Source: Luteimonas sp. (GTDB lineage: Bacteria > Pseudomonadota > Gammaproteobacteria > Xanthomonadales > Xanthomonadaceae). From it: 64,000 bases of DNA. Made by a program: the position numbers and the translations under genes. The DNA lies in assembly GCA_024707405.1 (NCBI GenBank), contig JANPZU010000002.1:1-64000 (forward strand), read 5' to 3'. The notes below the pieces were generated by a model. The model saw nothing but the letters and a program-made list of their open reading frames with translations, searched no databases and was not told where the DNA came from. This document shows positions 1-10,941 of this stretch, piece after piece; the first letter of the stretch is position 1; every line of letters starts with the position of its first letter.

Positions 1-123
1 TTCGTGTTCTTCATCCTCACGGTGGCCGCGGCCGAGGCCGCGATCGGCCTGGCGATCCTGGTCACGCTGTTCCGCAACAGGCGCACGATCAACGTCGCCG
101 AAATCGATACGTTGAAGGGCTGA
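1..123 (+). CDS. nuoK: NADH-quinone oxidoreductase subunit K, 3' fragment
   Basis: Only the last 40 codons are in the window; the gene starts outside it. The fragment reads as a hydrophobic helix ([20 protein letters not shown]) followed by a short polar tail ending in DTLKG. The [10 protein letters not shown] stretch is typical of the last membrane helix of NuoK, which carries a conserved glutamate used in proton translocation in complex I. It stops 4 bases before the nuoL start codon, as expected in the nuo operon (nuoK-L-M-N). The identification rests on this helix and on the gene order. Confidence 0.9.
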   Translation, partial: FVFFILTVAAAEAAIGLAILVTLFRNRRTINVAEIDTLKG

Positions 124-127
124 TCCG

Positions 128-2228
128 ATGCCGGGTATGGAAGTCACCCTCTCCAAGTCCATGCTGCTGGCGATCGTGCTGGCGCCGTTGCTGGGCGCCA
201 TCGTCGCCGGGTTCTTCGGACGCCAGGTGGGCCGCGCGGCGCGCCACGGTCACGATCCTCGGCGTCGGCGCCAGCTGCGCCATGTCGATGTACGTGCTCT
301 GGCAACTGGTGTGGCAAGGCACCGCGCCGTTCAACGAGAACGTCTACACGTTCTTCCAGGTCGGCAACTACTCGGCGCACGTCGGCTTCATGGTCGACAA
401 GCTGACGGCGATGATGATGGTCGTGGTGACCTTCGTGTCGCTGCTGGTGCACGTCTACACCATCGGCTACATGGCCGAGGATCCCGGTTACCAGCGCTTC
501 TTCAGCTACATCAGCCTGTTCACCTTCTCGATGCTCATGCTGGTCATGGGCAACAACTTCCTGCAGTTGTTCTTCGGCTGGGAGGCGGTGGGCCTGGTCT
601 CGTACCTGCTGATCGGTTTCTGGTTCAAGCGCCCGACGGCGATCTTCGCCAACATGAAGGCGTTCCTGGTCAACCGCGTCGGCGACTTCGGCTTCCTGCT
701 CGGCATCGCCGCGGTGCTGTACTGGTTCGGATCGCTTGATTACGCAACGGTATTCGCCGCGGCCGACGAAAAGATCGGTGGCGGCCAGGTCGTGCAGATC
801 ATCCCGGGCATGGAATGGTCGGTGGCCACGCTGATCTGCATCTGCCTGTTCATCGGCGCGATGGGCAAGTCCGCGCAGGTGCCGCTGCACGTCTGGCTGC
901 CGGACTCGATGGAAGGCCCGACGCCGATCTCGGCGCTGATCCATGCCGCGACGATGGTGACCGCCGGCATCTTCATGGTCGCGCGCATGTCGCCGCTGTT
1001 TGAACTCAGCGAGATGGCGCTGGCCTTCATCTTGTTCATCGGTGCGACCACGGCGTTCTTCACCGGCCTAATCGGCATGGTGCAGAACGACATCAAGCGC
1101 GTGGTGGCGTACTCCACGCTGTCGCAGCTGGGTTACATGACGGTGGCGCTGGGCGTTTCGGCGTACTCGGCCGCGGTGTTCCACCTGATGACCCATGCGT
1201 TCTTCAAGGCGCTGCTGTTCCTTGCTGCGGGTAGCGTGATCATCGGCATGCACCACGAGCAGGACATGCGCAAGATGGGCGGCCTGCGCAAGTACATGCC
1301 CATCACGTTCTGGACGAGCGTGATCGGTACGCTCGCCCTGATCGGCACGCCGTTCTTCAGCGGCTTCTACTCCAAGGACACCATCATCGAGGCCGCCAAG
1401 CATGGCGGTGCCACGATGGGCTGGGTCGGCACCTATGCCTACTGGGCGGTGCTGCTGGGCGCGTTCGTGACCTCGTTCTACAGCTTCCGCCTGCTGTACA
1501 TGACTTATTTCGGCGAAGAACGCTTCCGCCACGCCACGCACGACGACCATGGCCACGGCCATGACGACCACCATGCGCATGACGCGCACCACGACGACCA
1601 CGGGCACCATGGGGCGCACGAGCCACATGAATCCCCTTGGGTGGTGACGCTGCCGCTGATCCTGTTGTCGATCCCGTCGATCCTGGTCGGCTATTTCACG
1701 GTCGGGCCGATGCTCTTCGGCACGGACTGGACGGGCCATCACGAGGCGGCACCGTTCTTCCTCGGCGCGATCGACGTGTCTGCCGCACGCGACAGCGTGA
1801 TGATGGTGAAGGATGCGCTGTGGCATGGCCCCGCCGCGTTCGCGCTGCACGGCTTCATCGCGCCTGCGTTCTGGCTGGTGGTTGCCGGCTTCGCGCTGGC
1901 GACGGTGATGTACTGGTGGAAGCCGCACCTGCCGGCGAAGGTCGCGCACGCGTTGCGCCTGCCGATCCGCATCCTCGAGAACAAGTACGGCATGGATGAC
2001 CTCTGGATCAAGGGCTTCGCCGGTGGCGGCCTGTTGCTTGGGCGCGCATCACGCGAAGTCGATACCAAGCTGATCGATGGTGTCGCCGTGAACGGCAGCG
2101 CGGGCGTCGTCGCCCTGGTGGCGGACGTGATCCGCAAGCTGCAGACCGGACGCCTCTACAACTACGCATTCGCGATGATCCTCGGCCTGATCGTGTTGTT
2201 GGCCGTGCTGATCCGCCACTGGACCTGA
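128..2228 (+). CDS. nuoL: NADH-quinone oxidoreductase subunit L, with apparent frameshift near 240
   Basis: Large antiporter-like membrane subunit of complex I, which couples quinone reduction to proton pumping. The start at 128 (MPGMEVTLSK) gives the normal N-terminal helix (LLAIVLAPLLGAIVAG) and the motif FFGRQVGR. That frame is then lost, and the remaining protein (GASCAMSMYVLW to the end) continues in another frame that is open from before 282 to 2228. The total length is 3n+1, so one extra or two missing bases between about 231 and 250 explain it; the merged product would be about 700 residues, normal for NuoL. Downstream, the proton-channel region is intact, including WEAVGLVSYLLIGFW and KSAQVPLHVWLPDSMEGPTP. 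A His/Asp-rich cytoplasmic-type insert lies at about 1540-1635. A sequencing error is most likely, because complex I genes on both sides are intact. If real, the internal ATG at 282 would give a product lacking about 50 residues. Confidence 0.9.
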
Positions 2229-2241
2229 CGGAACGCGCCTC

Positions 2242-3753
2242 GTGCAGAACCTGCCACTTCTCAGCATCCTCATCTGGTTGCCCATCCTGGGCGGCGCGCT
2301 GGTGTTCGCGCTCGGCGAGAAGCGTGCCGATGCGGCGCGCTGGCTGTCGCTGGCGATCGCGCTGGTCGTGTTCCTGGCCAGCCTGCCGCTGTTCACCGGC
2401 TTCGATTACACGGCGACCGCGATGCAGTTCGTCGAGCGCCGTGAGTGGATCCCGGCCTACGACATCCAGTACCACATCGGTGTCGACGGCATTTCCGTCG
2501 CGCTGATCATCCTGACCACGCTGACCACGGCATTGGTGCTGATCGGTGCCTGGACGTCGATCGACAAGCGGGTGAACCAGTACTACGCGGCGATGCTGGT
2601 GCTCGAAGGCCTGATGATCGGCGTGTTCTCGGCCATCGACGCGGTGCTGTTCTACGTGTTCTTCGAGGGCATGCTGATCCCGATGTTCATCATCATCGGC
2701 ATCTGGGGCGGCCCGCGGCGTGTCTATGCTTCGGTCAAGTTCTTCCTCTACACCTTCCTCGGCTCGGTGTTCATGCTGGTCGGGCTGGTGTACCTGTACC
2801 TCAAGGCCGGCAGCTGGCAGCTCCCGGATCTGTACGCATTGCCGCTGAACTCGACCGAGCAGATGTGGCTGTTCTTCGCCTTCCTCGCGGCGTTCGCGGT
2901 CAAGGTGCCGATGTTCCCGGTGCATACCTGGTTGCCGGATGCGCACGTCGAGGCGCCGACCGGCGGTTCGGTCATCCTGGCCGCGATCATGCTGAAGATT
3001 GGCGGCTACGGCTTCCTGCGCTTCACCTTGCCGATCGTGCCCGATGCGGGCCACGAGTGGGCATGGCTGGTGATCGCGCTGTCGCTGATCGCCATCGTCT
3101 ACGTCGGCATGGTGGCGCTGGTGCAGGAGGACATGAAGAAGCTGATCGCCTATTCCTCCGTCTCGCACATGGGCTTCGTCACGCTGGGCACGTTCATCGC
3201 GTTCTCGCTGGTGCGCGACAGCGGCAACTTCGACGCCGCCCGGCTCGGCCTGCAGGGCGCGATGGTGCAGATGATCTCGCACGGCTTCATCTCCGGCGCC
3301 ATGTTCTCCTGCGTCGGCGTGCTCTACGACCGCATGCACACGCGCATGATCAAGGACTACGGCGGCGTGGCGAACAAGATGCCGTGGTTCGCGTTCTTCA
3401 TGGTGCTGTTCGCGATGGCCAACTCCGGCCTGCCGGGCACCTCCGGTTTCGTCGGCGAATTCATGGTGATCCTGGCCAGCTTCCAGCAGCATCCGCTGAT
3501 CGCGTTCACTGCGGCCATCACCCTCGTGGTCGGTGCCGCGTACACGCTGTGGCTGGTCAAGCGCGTGATGTTCGGCGAAGTCGCGAACGCGCACGTGGCC
3601 GAACTCGAGGACATCAACCACCGCGAGTGGCTGGTACTTGGCGTGTTCGCCATCGGCGTGCTGTTGATCGGCGTCTGGCCGAAGCCGCTGACCGACCTGA
3701 TGGAGCCGTCCATCGCGCAACTGGCGGGCCTGCTCGCCAACAGCAAGCTTTGA
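2242..3753 (+). CDS. nuoM: NADH-quinone oxidoreductase subunit M
   Basis: Second antiporter-like membrane subunit of complex I, 503 residues, the usual length. It starts at a GTG 13 bases after nuoL ends. The predicted protein is almost entirely hydrophobic helices. It carries the family signatures YVFFEGMLIPMFIIIGIWGG, with the channel glutamate, and FAVKVPMFPVHTWLPDAHVE, with the conserved lysine and the lipid-facing WLPDAHVEAP loop. AYSSVSHMGFV is the second conserved half-channel. The gene lies between nuoL and nuoN in the same direction and is certainly co-transcribed with them. Confidence 0.97.
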   Translation: MQNLPLLSILIWLPILGGALVFALGEKRADAARWLSLAIALVVFLASLPLFTGFDYTATAMQFVERREWIPAYDIQYHIGVDGISVALIILTTLTTALVLIGAWTSIDKRVNQYYAAMLVLEGLMIGVFSAIDAVLFYVFFEGMLIPMFIIIGIWGGPRRVYASVKFFLYTFLGSVFMLVGLVYLYLKAGSWQLPDLYALPLNSTEQMWLFFAFLAAFAVKVPMFPVHTWLPDAHVEAPTGGSVILAAIMLKIGGYGFLRFTLPIVPDAGHEWAWLVIALSLIAIVYVGMVALVQEDMKKLIAYSSVSHMGFVTLGTFIAFSLVRDSGNFDAARLGLQGAMVQMISHGFISGAMFSCVGVLYDRMHTRMIKDYGGVANKMPWFAFFMVLFAMANSGLPGTSGFVGEFMVILASFQQHPLIAFTAAITLVVGAAYTLWLVKRVMFGEVANAHVAELEDINHREWLVLGVFAIGVLLIGVWPKPLTDLMEPSIAQLAGLLANSKL

Positions 3754-3766
3754 GGATCGAAACGCG

Positions 3767-5230
3767 ATGACTTCCGGAACGTTGACGTTTCCTGCCCGCA
3801 GCCTCGTGGACATCGCGCCGCTGGCGCCCGAGCTGGTGGTCATCATCGGCGCGTTCGCACTGTTGATGCTCGACCTGTTCATCGACGAGCGCCGCCGCTT
3901 CCTGACCCATGCGCTGGCCGTGGTCGTGCTGCTGGTGGCCGCGGCGATGATCGCCGGTGGCGTGGGCGGGCAGGGCGCCGTGCTGGCCGACATGTTCTTC
4001 CGCGACACCGCCTCGGACGTGATGAAGATCGCGATCCTGCTGGTGAGTGCAGTGGCGCTGGCATACATCTGGCCCTACCTGCGCGAGCGCAACCTCTACA
4101 AGGGCGAGGTCTCGGTGCTGGCGCTGTTCGCGGTCGTCGGCATGATGCTGATGGTCTCGGCCGGCAACCTGACCATGGTGTATGTCGGTCTGGAACTGCT
4201 GGCGCTGTGCTCGTATGCGCTGGTGGTGACCGATCGCGAAAGCCCGTTGGCTTCGGAATCGGGCATGAAGTACTTCGTGCTGGGTTCGCTGGCGTCGGGC
4301 ATGCTGCTGTACGGCATGTCGCTGGTCTACGGCGCGACCGGCTCGCTCGATCTCGCCACCATCAACAACGTCGCCTACACGGTGGCGGGCGAAGACCGCA
4401 CCCTGCTGCTGACCGGCGTGGTGTTCATCGTGGTCGGTGTGGCCTTCAAGTTCGGTGCGGCACCGTTCCACATGTGGTTGCCCGATACTTACCACGGCGC
4501 GCCCACTCCGATCACGCTGTTCATCGGCTCGGCGCCGAAGATCGCCGCGTTCGGCATGGCGTGGCGACTGTTCGACGTTGCCCTCGGCCCGATGCAGGAG
4601 CAGACGCAGTTGCTGCTGGCGGGCCTGGCCGCGCTGTCGCTGGCGGTGGGCAACCTGTTCGCCATTGCGCAGACCAACCTCAAGCGCATGCTGGCGTATT
4701 CGACGGTGTCGCACGTCGGCTTCCTGTTCCTCGGCCTGGCCGGTGGCGGCGAGGACGGCCATGCCGCGGCGATGTTCTATGCGATCAGCTACGCGATCAT
4801 GTCGGCCGCGGCGTTCGGCGCGATCGTGATGTTGTCGCGCAACGGCTTCGAGGCCGACCGCATCGACGATTTCAAGGGTCTCAATGCGCGCAGCCCCTGG
4901 ATGGCCCTGATGGTGCTGTTCATCATGGCGTCGCTGGCCGGCGTGCCGCCGTTCCTGGGCTTCTGGGCGAAACTGGTCGTGTTGCGTGCGGCGCTGGAAG
5001 GCGACCTGATGTGGCTGGCCATCGTCGGCATCGTGTTCGCGGTGATCGGCGCGTTCTACTACCTGCGCGTGATCAAGGTGATGTACTTCGACCAGCCGTC
5101 TTCGGAACGCATCGAGCCGCGCAGCAGCAGGCCGCTGCGTGCGTTGTTCGTGGCCAATGCGGTCGTACTGTTCGTGCTGGGCCTGTTCTGGAGCCCGCTC
5201 ATGCAGTGGTGCCAGCAGGCGTTTGCCTGA
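3767..5230 (+). CDS. nuoN: NADH-quinone oxidoreductase subunit N
   Basis: Third antiporter-like membrane subunit of complex I, 487 residues and the last gene of the nuo operon. The start ATG is 13 bases after nuoM. Family marks are YVGLELLALCSYALV, the channel lysine region KFGAAPFHMWLPDTYHGAPTP and LAYSTVSHVGFLFLGL. The C-terminal helices end in a short tail (WCQQAFA). No strong terminator follows; the next element is the tRNA promoter about 100 bases downstream, so some read-through into the tRNA-rimP block is possible. Confidence 0.97.
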   Translation: MTSGTLTFPARSLVDIAPLAPELVVIIGAFALLMLDLFIDERRRFLTHALAVVVLLVAAAMIAGGVGGQGAVLADMFFRDTASDVMKIAILLVSAVALAYIWPYLRERNLYKGEVSVLALFAVVGMMLMVSAGNLTMVYVGLELLALCSYALVVTDRESPLASESGMKYFVLGSLASGMLLYGMSLVYGATGSLDLATINNVAYTVAGEDRTLLLTGVVFIVVGVAFKFGAAPFHMWLPDTYHGAPTPITLFIGSAPKIAAFGMAWRLFDVALGPMQEQTQLLLAGLAALSLAVGNLFAIAQTNLKRMLAYSTVSHVGFLFLGLAGGGEDGHAAAMFYAISYAIMSAAAFGAIVMLSRNGFEADRIDDFKGLNARSPWMALMVLFIMASLAGVPPFLGFWAKLVVLRAALEGDLMWLAIVGIVFAVIGAFYYLRVIKVMYFDQPSSERIEPRSSRPLRALFVANAVVLFVLGLFWSPLMQWCQQAFA

Positions 5231-5331
5231 AGCAAGGCAATCCGGGTGATGGTGGGGCAGGATCGGCCCGCGCCATCGACGGTTCCGGGCGGTGTGCCTG
5301 GGTGATTTATTCAGGGAATGGGCATGCGGGG

Positions 5332-5360
5332 TTGTAAAAGCGTCGGCCCATCCGCATAAT
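5332..5360 (+). promoter_or_regulatory. Sigma70-type promoter of the initiator tRNA
   Basis: TTGTAA (5332-5337) and CATAAT (5355-5360) are separated by 17 bases, the optimal sigma70 spacing. The predicted start of transcription, about 7 bases later, lies only a few bases before the tRNA 5' end at 5372. The region between nuoN and this promoter shows no gene. Confidence 0.7.
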
Positions 5361-5371
5361 TCCGCGTCTGC

Positions 5372-5448
5372 TGCGGGGTGGAGCAGTCTGGCAGCTCGTC
5401 GGGCTCATAACCCGAAGGTCGCAGGTTCAAATCCTGCCCCCGCTACCA
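5372..5448 (+). tRNA. metY: Initiator tRNA-fMet (CAT)
   Basis: A 77-base cloverleaf with encoded CCA. The anticodon loop is CTCATAA on a stem of TCGGG/CCCGA, which contains the three consecutive G:C pairs diagnostic of initiator tRNA. The first acceptor position cannot pair (T at position 1 opposite T at 72), the second diagnostic feature; in E. coli this mismatch is C-A. The gene order tRNA-fMet, rimP, nusA, infB matches the metY locus of gammaproteobacteria. Confidence 0.96.
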
Positions 5449-5460
5449 GCTTTCGTTTCC

Positions 5461-5480
5461 CGGGATTCCATAGAATCCCG
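5461..5480 (+). other. Perfect hairpin just after the initiator tRNA
   Basis: CGGGATTC and GAATCCCG form an 8-bp stem with the loop CATA, starting 12 bases after the tRNA CCA end. It has no T-run, so it is more likely a processing or stability structure for the tRNA 3' trailer than a terminator. Function is inferred. Confidence 0.5.
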
Positions 5481-5549
5481 CGGGATCCGGAAGTCGGGCT
5501 TGGTCGAAGCATCTGCTCGCTTCGACGCCGAAATCCAGCGTCATCGGAC

Positions 5550-5578
5550 AAGGGGCCCATTGGGCCCCTTGCTGTTTT
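5550..5578 (+). terminator. Terminator-like hairpin between tRNA-fMet and rimP
   Basis: AAGGGGCCCA (5550-5559) and TGGGCCCCTT (5561-5570) form a nearly perfect palindrome, followed by GCTGTTTTCC. It probably ends or attenuates tRNA transcription before rimP, so part of rimP-nusA expression may depend on read-through. The T-run is short and interrupted. Confidence 0.6.
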
Positions 5579-5622
5579 CCAGGGTTCTCTTTTTTCGAAA
5601 CAGGCTTCGAGACAGGCAGCGC

Positions 5623-6177
5623 GTGACCGACAAGGCGACACACATCTCGGCATTGCTGGCCCCGACCATCGCGTCGCTGGGGGTCGAATTGCTGGGCCTT
5701 GAATACCTGCCTTCGCCGGGCGGTGCGGTGCTGCGCCTGTACATCGACGTGCCGGAGGCGGAAGCCGACTCCCGCCATGTCACGATCGAGGATTGCGAGA
5801 GCGTCAGCCGCGAGGTGTCGGCGCAGCTCGATGTCGAAGATCCGATCTCCGGCAACTACACGCTGGAAGTCTCTTCGCCCGGCATCGACCGTCCGCTGTT
5901 CGCGCCGGCGCAGTTCGCGCGCTTCGCGGGACAGCAGGCCAAGGTCGGGTTGAAGCTGCCGCAGGAAGGCCGTCGCCGCTTGCAGGGCGCGATCGTTTCG
6001 GTCGGCGACGGCCAGGTCGTGTTCGAGGTCGACGGCCAGCCGTTCGCGGTCGCGTTCGACAACATCGACAAGGCCCGGCTGGTGCCGGACTGGGTCGCGC
6101 TGGGCATGGCCCCCGGCAAACCCAAGGGCGGCAAGCAGGCGGCAGGCAAGAAGCCGGGCAAGCCTTCCACGAATTGA
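5623..6177 (+). CDS. rimP: Ribosome maturation factor RimP
   Basis: Cytoplasmic factor needed for late assembly of the 30S ribosomal subunit. The chosen GTG start gives 184 residues beginning [16 protein letters not shown]. The frame is open further upstream, but that stretch crosses the terminator hairpin and has no family similarity. RimP marks are [12 protein letters not shown] near the N-terminus, [24 protein letters not shown] and [12 protein letters not shown] at about residues 80-90, followed by the C-terminal SH3-like domain ([22 protein letters not shown]). It ends in a short basic Gly/Lys tail. rimP leads the rimP-nusA-infB-rbfA-truB series. Confidence 0.95.
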   Translation: MTDKATHISALLAPTIASLGVELLGLEYLPSPGGAVLRLYIDVPEAEADSRHVTIEDCESVSREVSAQLDVEDPISGNYTLEVSSPGIDRPLFAPAQFARFAGQQAKVGLKLPQEGRRRLQGAIVSVGDGQVVFEVDGQPFAVAFDNIDKARLVPDWVALGMAPGKPKGGKQAAGKKPGKPSTN

Positions 6178-6251
6178 TGGCGTCCGGCGAAGGCCGGGCA
6201 GGGATTCCACCAACGGCGGCCACGGCTGCCACATGCTGAAGTGACAACACG

Positions 6252-7763
<1,512 letters not shown>

Positions 7764-7893
7764 GCGCCGCGGGGGCCCGTACGGAGCGCGGCGCATGATC
7801 GCGCGATGAACGCCGCCCTGCGCCGAACAGGGCTTAGAATCCGCGTTTCCCTTGCTCTGCGCGAGGGGGCGCCAAACAGAGCATAGGATCCGA

Positions 7894-10497
7894 ATGTCGC
7901 AACAAACCACCATCCGCAAGCTCGCCGCACTGGTCAACACGCCGGTCGAGAAACTGCTGGAACAGCTGTCCGAAGCGGGCATGCCGTTCAGCGATCCCGA
8001 CCAGGTCGTGACCAGCGCCGAAAAGCTGAAGCTGCTCGGTTTCCTCAAGCGCGCCCACGGCAAGAGCGACAAGCCTGCCGAAGAAGAGGTCGCGCCGAAG
8101 AAGATCACCCTCAACCGTACGCGCAAGCAGGAAATCACCGTCGGTGGTGGCAAGAACAAGGCCACCGTGGACGTGGTGGTGCGCAAGAAGGTCACCCTGG
8201 TCAAGCCGGCCGAGGCAGCCGCGCAGGCCGCAGCTGACGAGCAGGATGCCGAGCGCGCGGAGATCCTGCGCAAGCTCGAGGAATCCCGCCAGCGCAACCT
8301 CTCCGAGCAGCAGCGGCTGGAAGAAGACGACCGTCGCCGTGCCGAGGAAGCTGCCGAGCAGAAGCGCCTGGAAGATGCCGAGGCCGAGCGCCTGCGTGCC
8401 GAGGCCGAACTGGCTGCGTCCACGTTGCCGGCCGAAGACGATGCCGCCGCCCGCAAGCCGACCCACGGTCACGGCCACGGTCATCCCAAGCCTGCTGCGC
8501 CCCGCACCGACGATCGCGCCGGTCACAAGGCCAAGCCGCACCGTGGTTCGCATGCGATGGTGGCCGGCGTCGAGGACGACGACAACGCCGCGCGTTTCGC
8601 CGGCCAGTTGCACCTGTCCGCTTCCGAGCGCGCGCGCCGTACCACTGCGCGCGGCAAGCCCAAGCCTGCGCGTCGCAACCTGGAGCAGTCGCGCAGCGGC
8701 GCCGGCCCGCACGGGTTCGAGCGTCCGACCGCACCGGTGGTGCGTGAAGTCGCCATCGGCGATGCGATCACCGTGGCCGACCTCGCTTCGAGGCTCGCGC
8801 TCAAGGGCGGCGACGTGGTCAAGGCGCTGTTCAAGATGGGCGTGATGGCCACCATCACCCAGACCATCGACCACGACACCGCGGTGCTGGTGGTCGAAGA
8901 GCTCGGCCACAAGGCCGTCATCGCCGACAGCGACGATGCCGAGTCCGAACTGCTCGCCCATGCCGAGCAAGTGCAGGGCGACAAGGTCGCACGTCCGCCG
9001 GTCGTCACCATCATGGGCCACGTCGACCACGGCAAGACCTCGCTGCTGGACTACATCCGCCGCACCAAGGTGGCCTCGGGCGAAGCCGGTGGCATCACCC
9101 AGCACATCGGTGCGTACCACGTGGAAACGCCGAAGGGCGTGATCAGCTTCCTCGACACCCCGGGCCACGCAGCGTTCACCTCGATGCGTGCCCGCGGTGC
9201 GAAGCTGACCGACATCGTGGTGCTGGTGGTCGCGGCCGACGACGGCGTGATGCCGCAGACGATCGAGGCGATCCAGCATGCCAAGGCGGCGAAGGTGCCG
9301 CTGATCATCGCGATCAACAAGATCGACAAGTCCGATGCCGACCCGGGCCGGATCAAGAACGAACTGCTGGCGCACGATGTCGTGGCCGAGGATTTCGGTG
9401 GCGATACCCAGATGGTCGAGCTGTCCGCGAAGACCGGGCAGGGCGTCGACGACCTGCTCGACGGGATTTCGCTGCAGGCCGAAGTGCTCGAACTCAAGGC
9501 CGTGGCCGAAGGTCGTGCCACCGGCGTCGTGGTCGAGTCCTCGCTGGACAAGGGGCGTGGCCCGGTCGCGACGGTGCTGGTGCAACAGGGCCTGTTGCAG
9601 AAGGGCGATTACCTCGTGTGCGGCGTGCAGTACGGCCGCGTGCGTGCGCTGTTCGACGAAACCGGTGCGCAAGTGCAATCCGCCGGCCCGTCGATCCCGG
9701 TGCAGGTGCTTGGCCTCTCGGGCGTGCCGGACGCGGGCGACGATTTCGTCGTCGTGGCCGACGAGCGCCTGGCCAAGGACGTGGCGCAGCAGCGCGAAGC
9801 CAAGCGCCGTGAGTCGCGCCTGGTCGCGCAGGCCGGCAACCGCATGGAAGACATCATGGCCCAGATGGGCCAGGGCGAGGCGCAGCAGCAGCTCAACCTG
9901 GTGGTGAAGGCCGACGTGCAGGGTTCGGTGGAAGCATTGCGCCAGGCGCTGACCGGGCTGTCGAACGAACAGATCCGCATCAACGTCATCGTGTCCGGCG
10001 TTGGCGGCATCACCGAGTCCGATGCCAACGCCGCGGCGACCGCCAAGGCCACGATCATCGGCTTCAATGTCCGTGCCGACGCCTCGGCGCGCAAGGTGAT
10101 CGAGAACAGCGCGCTCGACCTGCGCTATTTCTCGATCATCTACGACGTGATCGACCAGGTGAAGCAGGTGGCGTCCGGCCTGCTGGGCATGGAGATCCGC
10201 GAAGAGATCATCGGCATCGCCGAAGTGCGCGACGTGTTCCGCAGCTCCAAGTTCGGCGCGGTGGCCGGTTCGATGGTGCTGGAGGGCGTGGTGCGCAAGT
10301 CCAAGCCGATCCGCGTGCTGCGCGACAGCGTGGTCATCTTCGAGGGCGAGCTGGAGTCGTTGCGCCGCTTCAAGGAGAACGTCGACGAAGTCCGCAGCGG
10401 CACCGAGTGCGGCATCGGCGTGAAGGCCTACAACGACGTGCAGCCGGGCGACCAGATCGAGTGCTTCGAACGCATCGAGGTCGCGCGGACGCTGTAA
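7894..10497 (+). CDS. infB: Translation initiation factor IF-2
   Basis: GTPase that delivers initiator tRNA to the ribosome; 867 residues from the ATG that opens [22 protein letters not shown]. The frame is open 14 codons further upstream, but the extra peptide has no family match. Order of parts: IF2 N-terminal domain, a charged linker of about 200 residues rich in Glu/Arg/Ala with a [10 protein letters not shown] patch, a second N-domain copy ([21 protein letters not shown]), the G domain ([19 protein letters not shown]) and C-terminal domains ending [16 protein letters not shown]. It follows nusA by 130 bases in which I find no convincing promoter, and it precedes rbfA by 3 bases. Confidence 0.97.
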   Translation: MSQQTTIRKLAALVNTPVEKLLEQLSEAGMPFSDPDQVVTSAEKLKLLGFLKRAHGKSDKPAEEEVAPKKITLNRTRKQEITVGGGKNKATVDVVVRKKVTLVKPAEAAAQAAADEQDAERAEILRKLEESRQRNLSEQQRLEEDDRRRAEEAAEQKRLEDAEAERLRAEAELAASTLPAEDDAAARKPTHGHGHGHPKPAAPRTDDRAGHKAKPHRGSHAMVAGVEDDDNAARFAGQLHLSASERARRTTARGKPKPARRNLEQSRSGAGPHGFERPTAPVVREVAIGDAITVADLASRLALKGGDVVKALFKMGVMATITQTIDHDTAVLVVEELGHKAVIADSDDAESELLAHAEQVQGDKVARPPVVTIMGHVDHGKTSLLDYIRRTKVASGEAGGITQHIGAYHVETPKGVISFLDTPGHAAFTSMRARGAKLTDIVVLVVAADDGVMPQTIEAIQHAKAAKVPLIIAINKIDKSDADPGRIKNELLAHDVVAEDFGGDTQMVELSAKTGQGVDDLLDGISLQAEVLELKAVAEGRATGVVVESSLDKGRGPVATVLVQQGLLQKGDYLVCGVQYGRVRALFDETGAQVQSAGPSIPVQVLGLSGVPDAGDDFVVVADERLAKDVAQQREAKRRESRLVAQAGNRMEDIMAQMGQGEAQQQLNLVVKADVQGSVEALRQALTGLSNEQIRINVIVSGVGGITESDANAAATAKATIIGFNVRADASARKVIENSALDLRYFSIIYDVIDQVKQVASGLLGMEIREEIIGIAEVRDVFRSSKFGAVAGSMVLEGVVRKSKPIRVLRDSVVIFEGELESLRRFKENVDEVRSGTECGIGVKAYNDVQPGDQIECFERIEVARTL

Positions 10498-10500
10498 GCG

Positions 10501-10872
10501 ATGGCACAGAAATCCTTCCATCGCACCGATCGCGTCTCCGCCCAGCTCCGCAGGGAGCTGGGCACCCTCGTTCGCGAGGCAGTGCAGGAGCATGGCCTGC
10601 CTTCTCTCAGCGTGTCCGACGTGGAAGTCACGCGCGACATGGCGCACGCCAAGGTGTTCGTCACCGCGCTGCAGCCCGAGCGCGCCGTCGAGGCGATGAA
10701 GGGACTCAAGGCGGTCGCGCATGAAATCCGCTTCCGGCTCGCGCGCGCGGTCAAGCTGCGGCACGTGCCCGAACTGCATTTCCACTACGACGATTCGGTC
10801 GACCGCGGAGAGCGCATCGACAACCTGTTGCGGGATTTGCCTGATCTCGCCGACGGCGAGCAGACACCATAG
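10501..10872 (+). CDS. rbfA: 30S ribosome-binding factor RbfA
   Basis: Small cold-shock-linked assembly factor that binds the 5' end of 16S rRNA in maturing 30S particles; 123 residues. It carries the family pattern RTDRVSAQLRRELGTLVREAV at the start, followed by VSDVEVTRDMAHAKVFVTAL and VPELHFHYDDSVDRGERIDNLL. It begins 3 bases after infB stops, so it is translated from the same message. Confidence 0.97.
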   Translation: MAQKSFHRTDRVSAQLRRELGTLVREAVQEHGLPSLSVSDVEVTRDMAHAKVFVTALQPERAVEAMKGLKAVAHEIRFRLARAVKLRHVPELHFHYDDSVDRGERIDNLLRDLPDLADGEQTP

Positions 10873-10934
10873 GGCGGGCCTCGGCCCGCCGCTTCTGATC
10901 GACTGTGGTGGTGGGCCTGGGCCCACCCTACAAT
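10873..10934 (+). repeat. Two tandem REP-like hairpins, second ending in a -10-like TACAAT
   Basis: GGCGGGCC/GGCCCGCC (10873-10890, 2-base loop) and GGTGGGCC/GGCCCACC (10910-10927, 2-base loop) stand side by side in the rbfA-truB gap. The second is followed directly by CTACAAT (10928-10934), 7 bases before the truB start. A similar hairpin plus CCTACAAT occurs at 25508-25531, and CCTACA follows a hairpin at 43304-43341, so this looks like a dispersed family. The TACAAT could act as a promoter -10 box, but no good -35 is visible. Confidence 0.6.
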
Positions 10935-10941
10935 CACTCCG

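Noticed and set aside
7764..7893. Promoter for infB in the 130-base gap after nusA
   Set aside because: TTAGAAT is present but no -35 of reasonable match stands 16-18 bases upstream.
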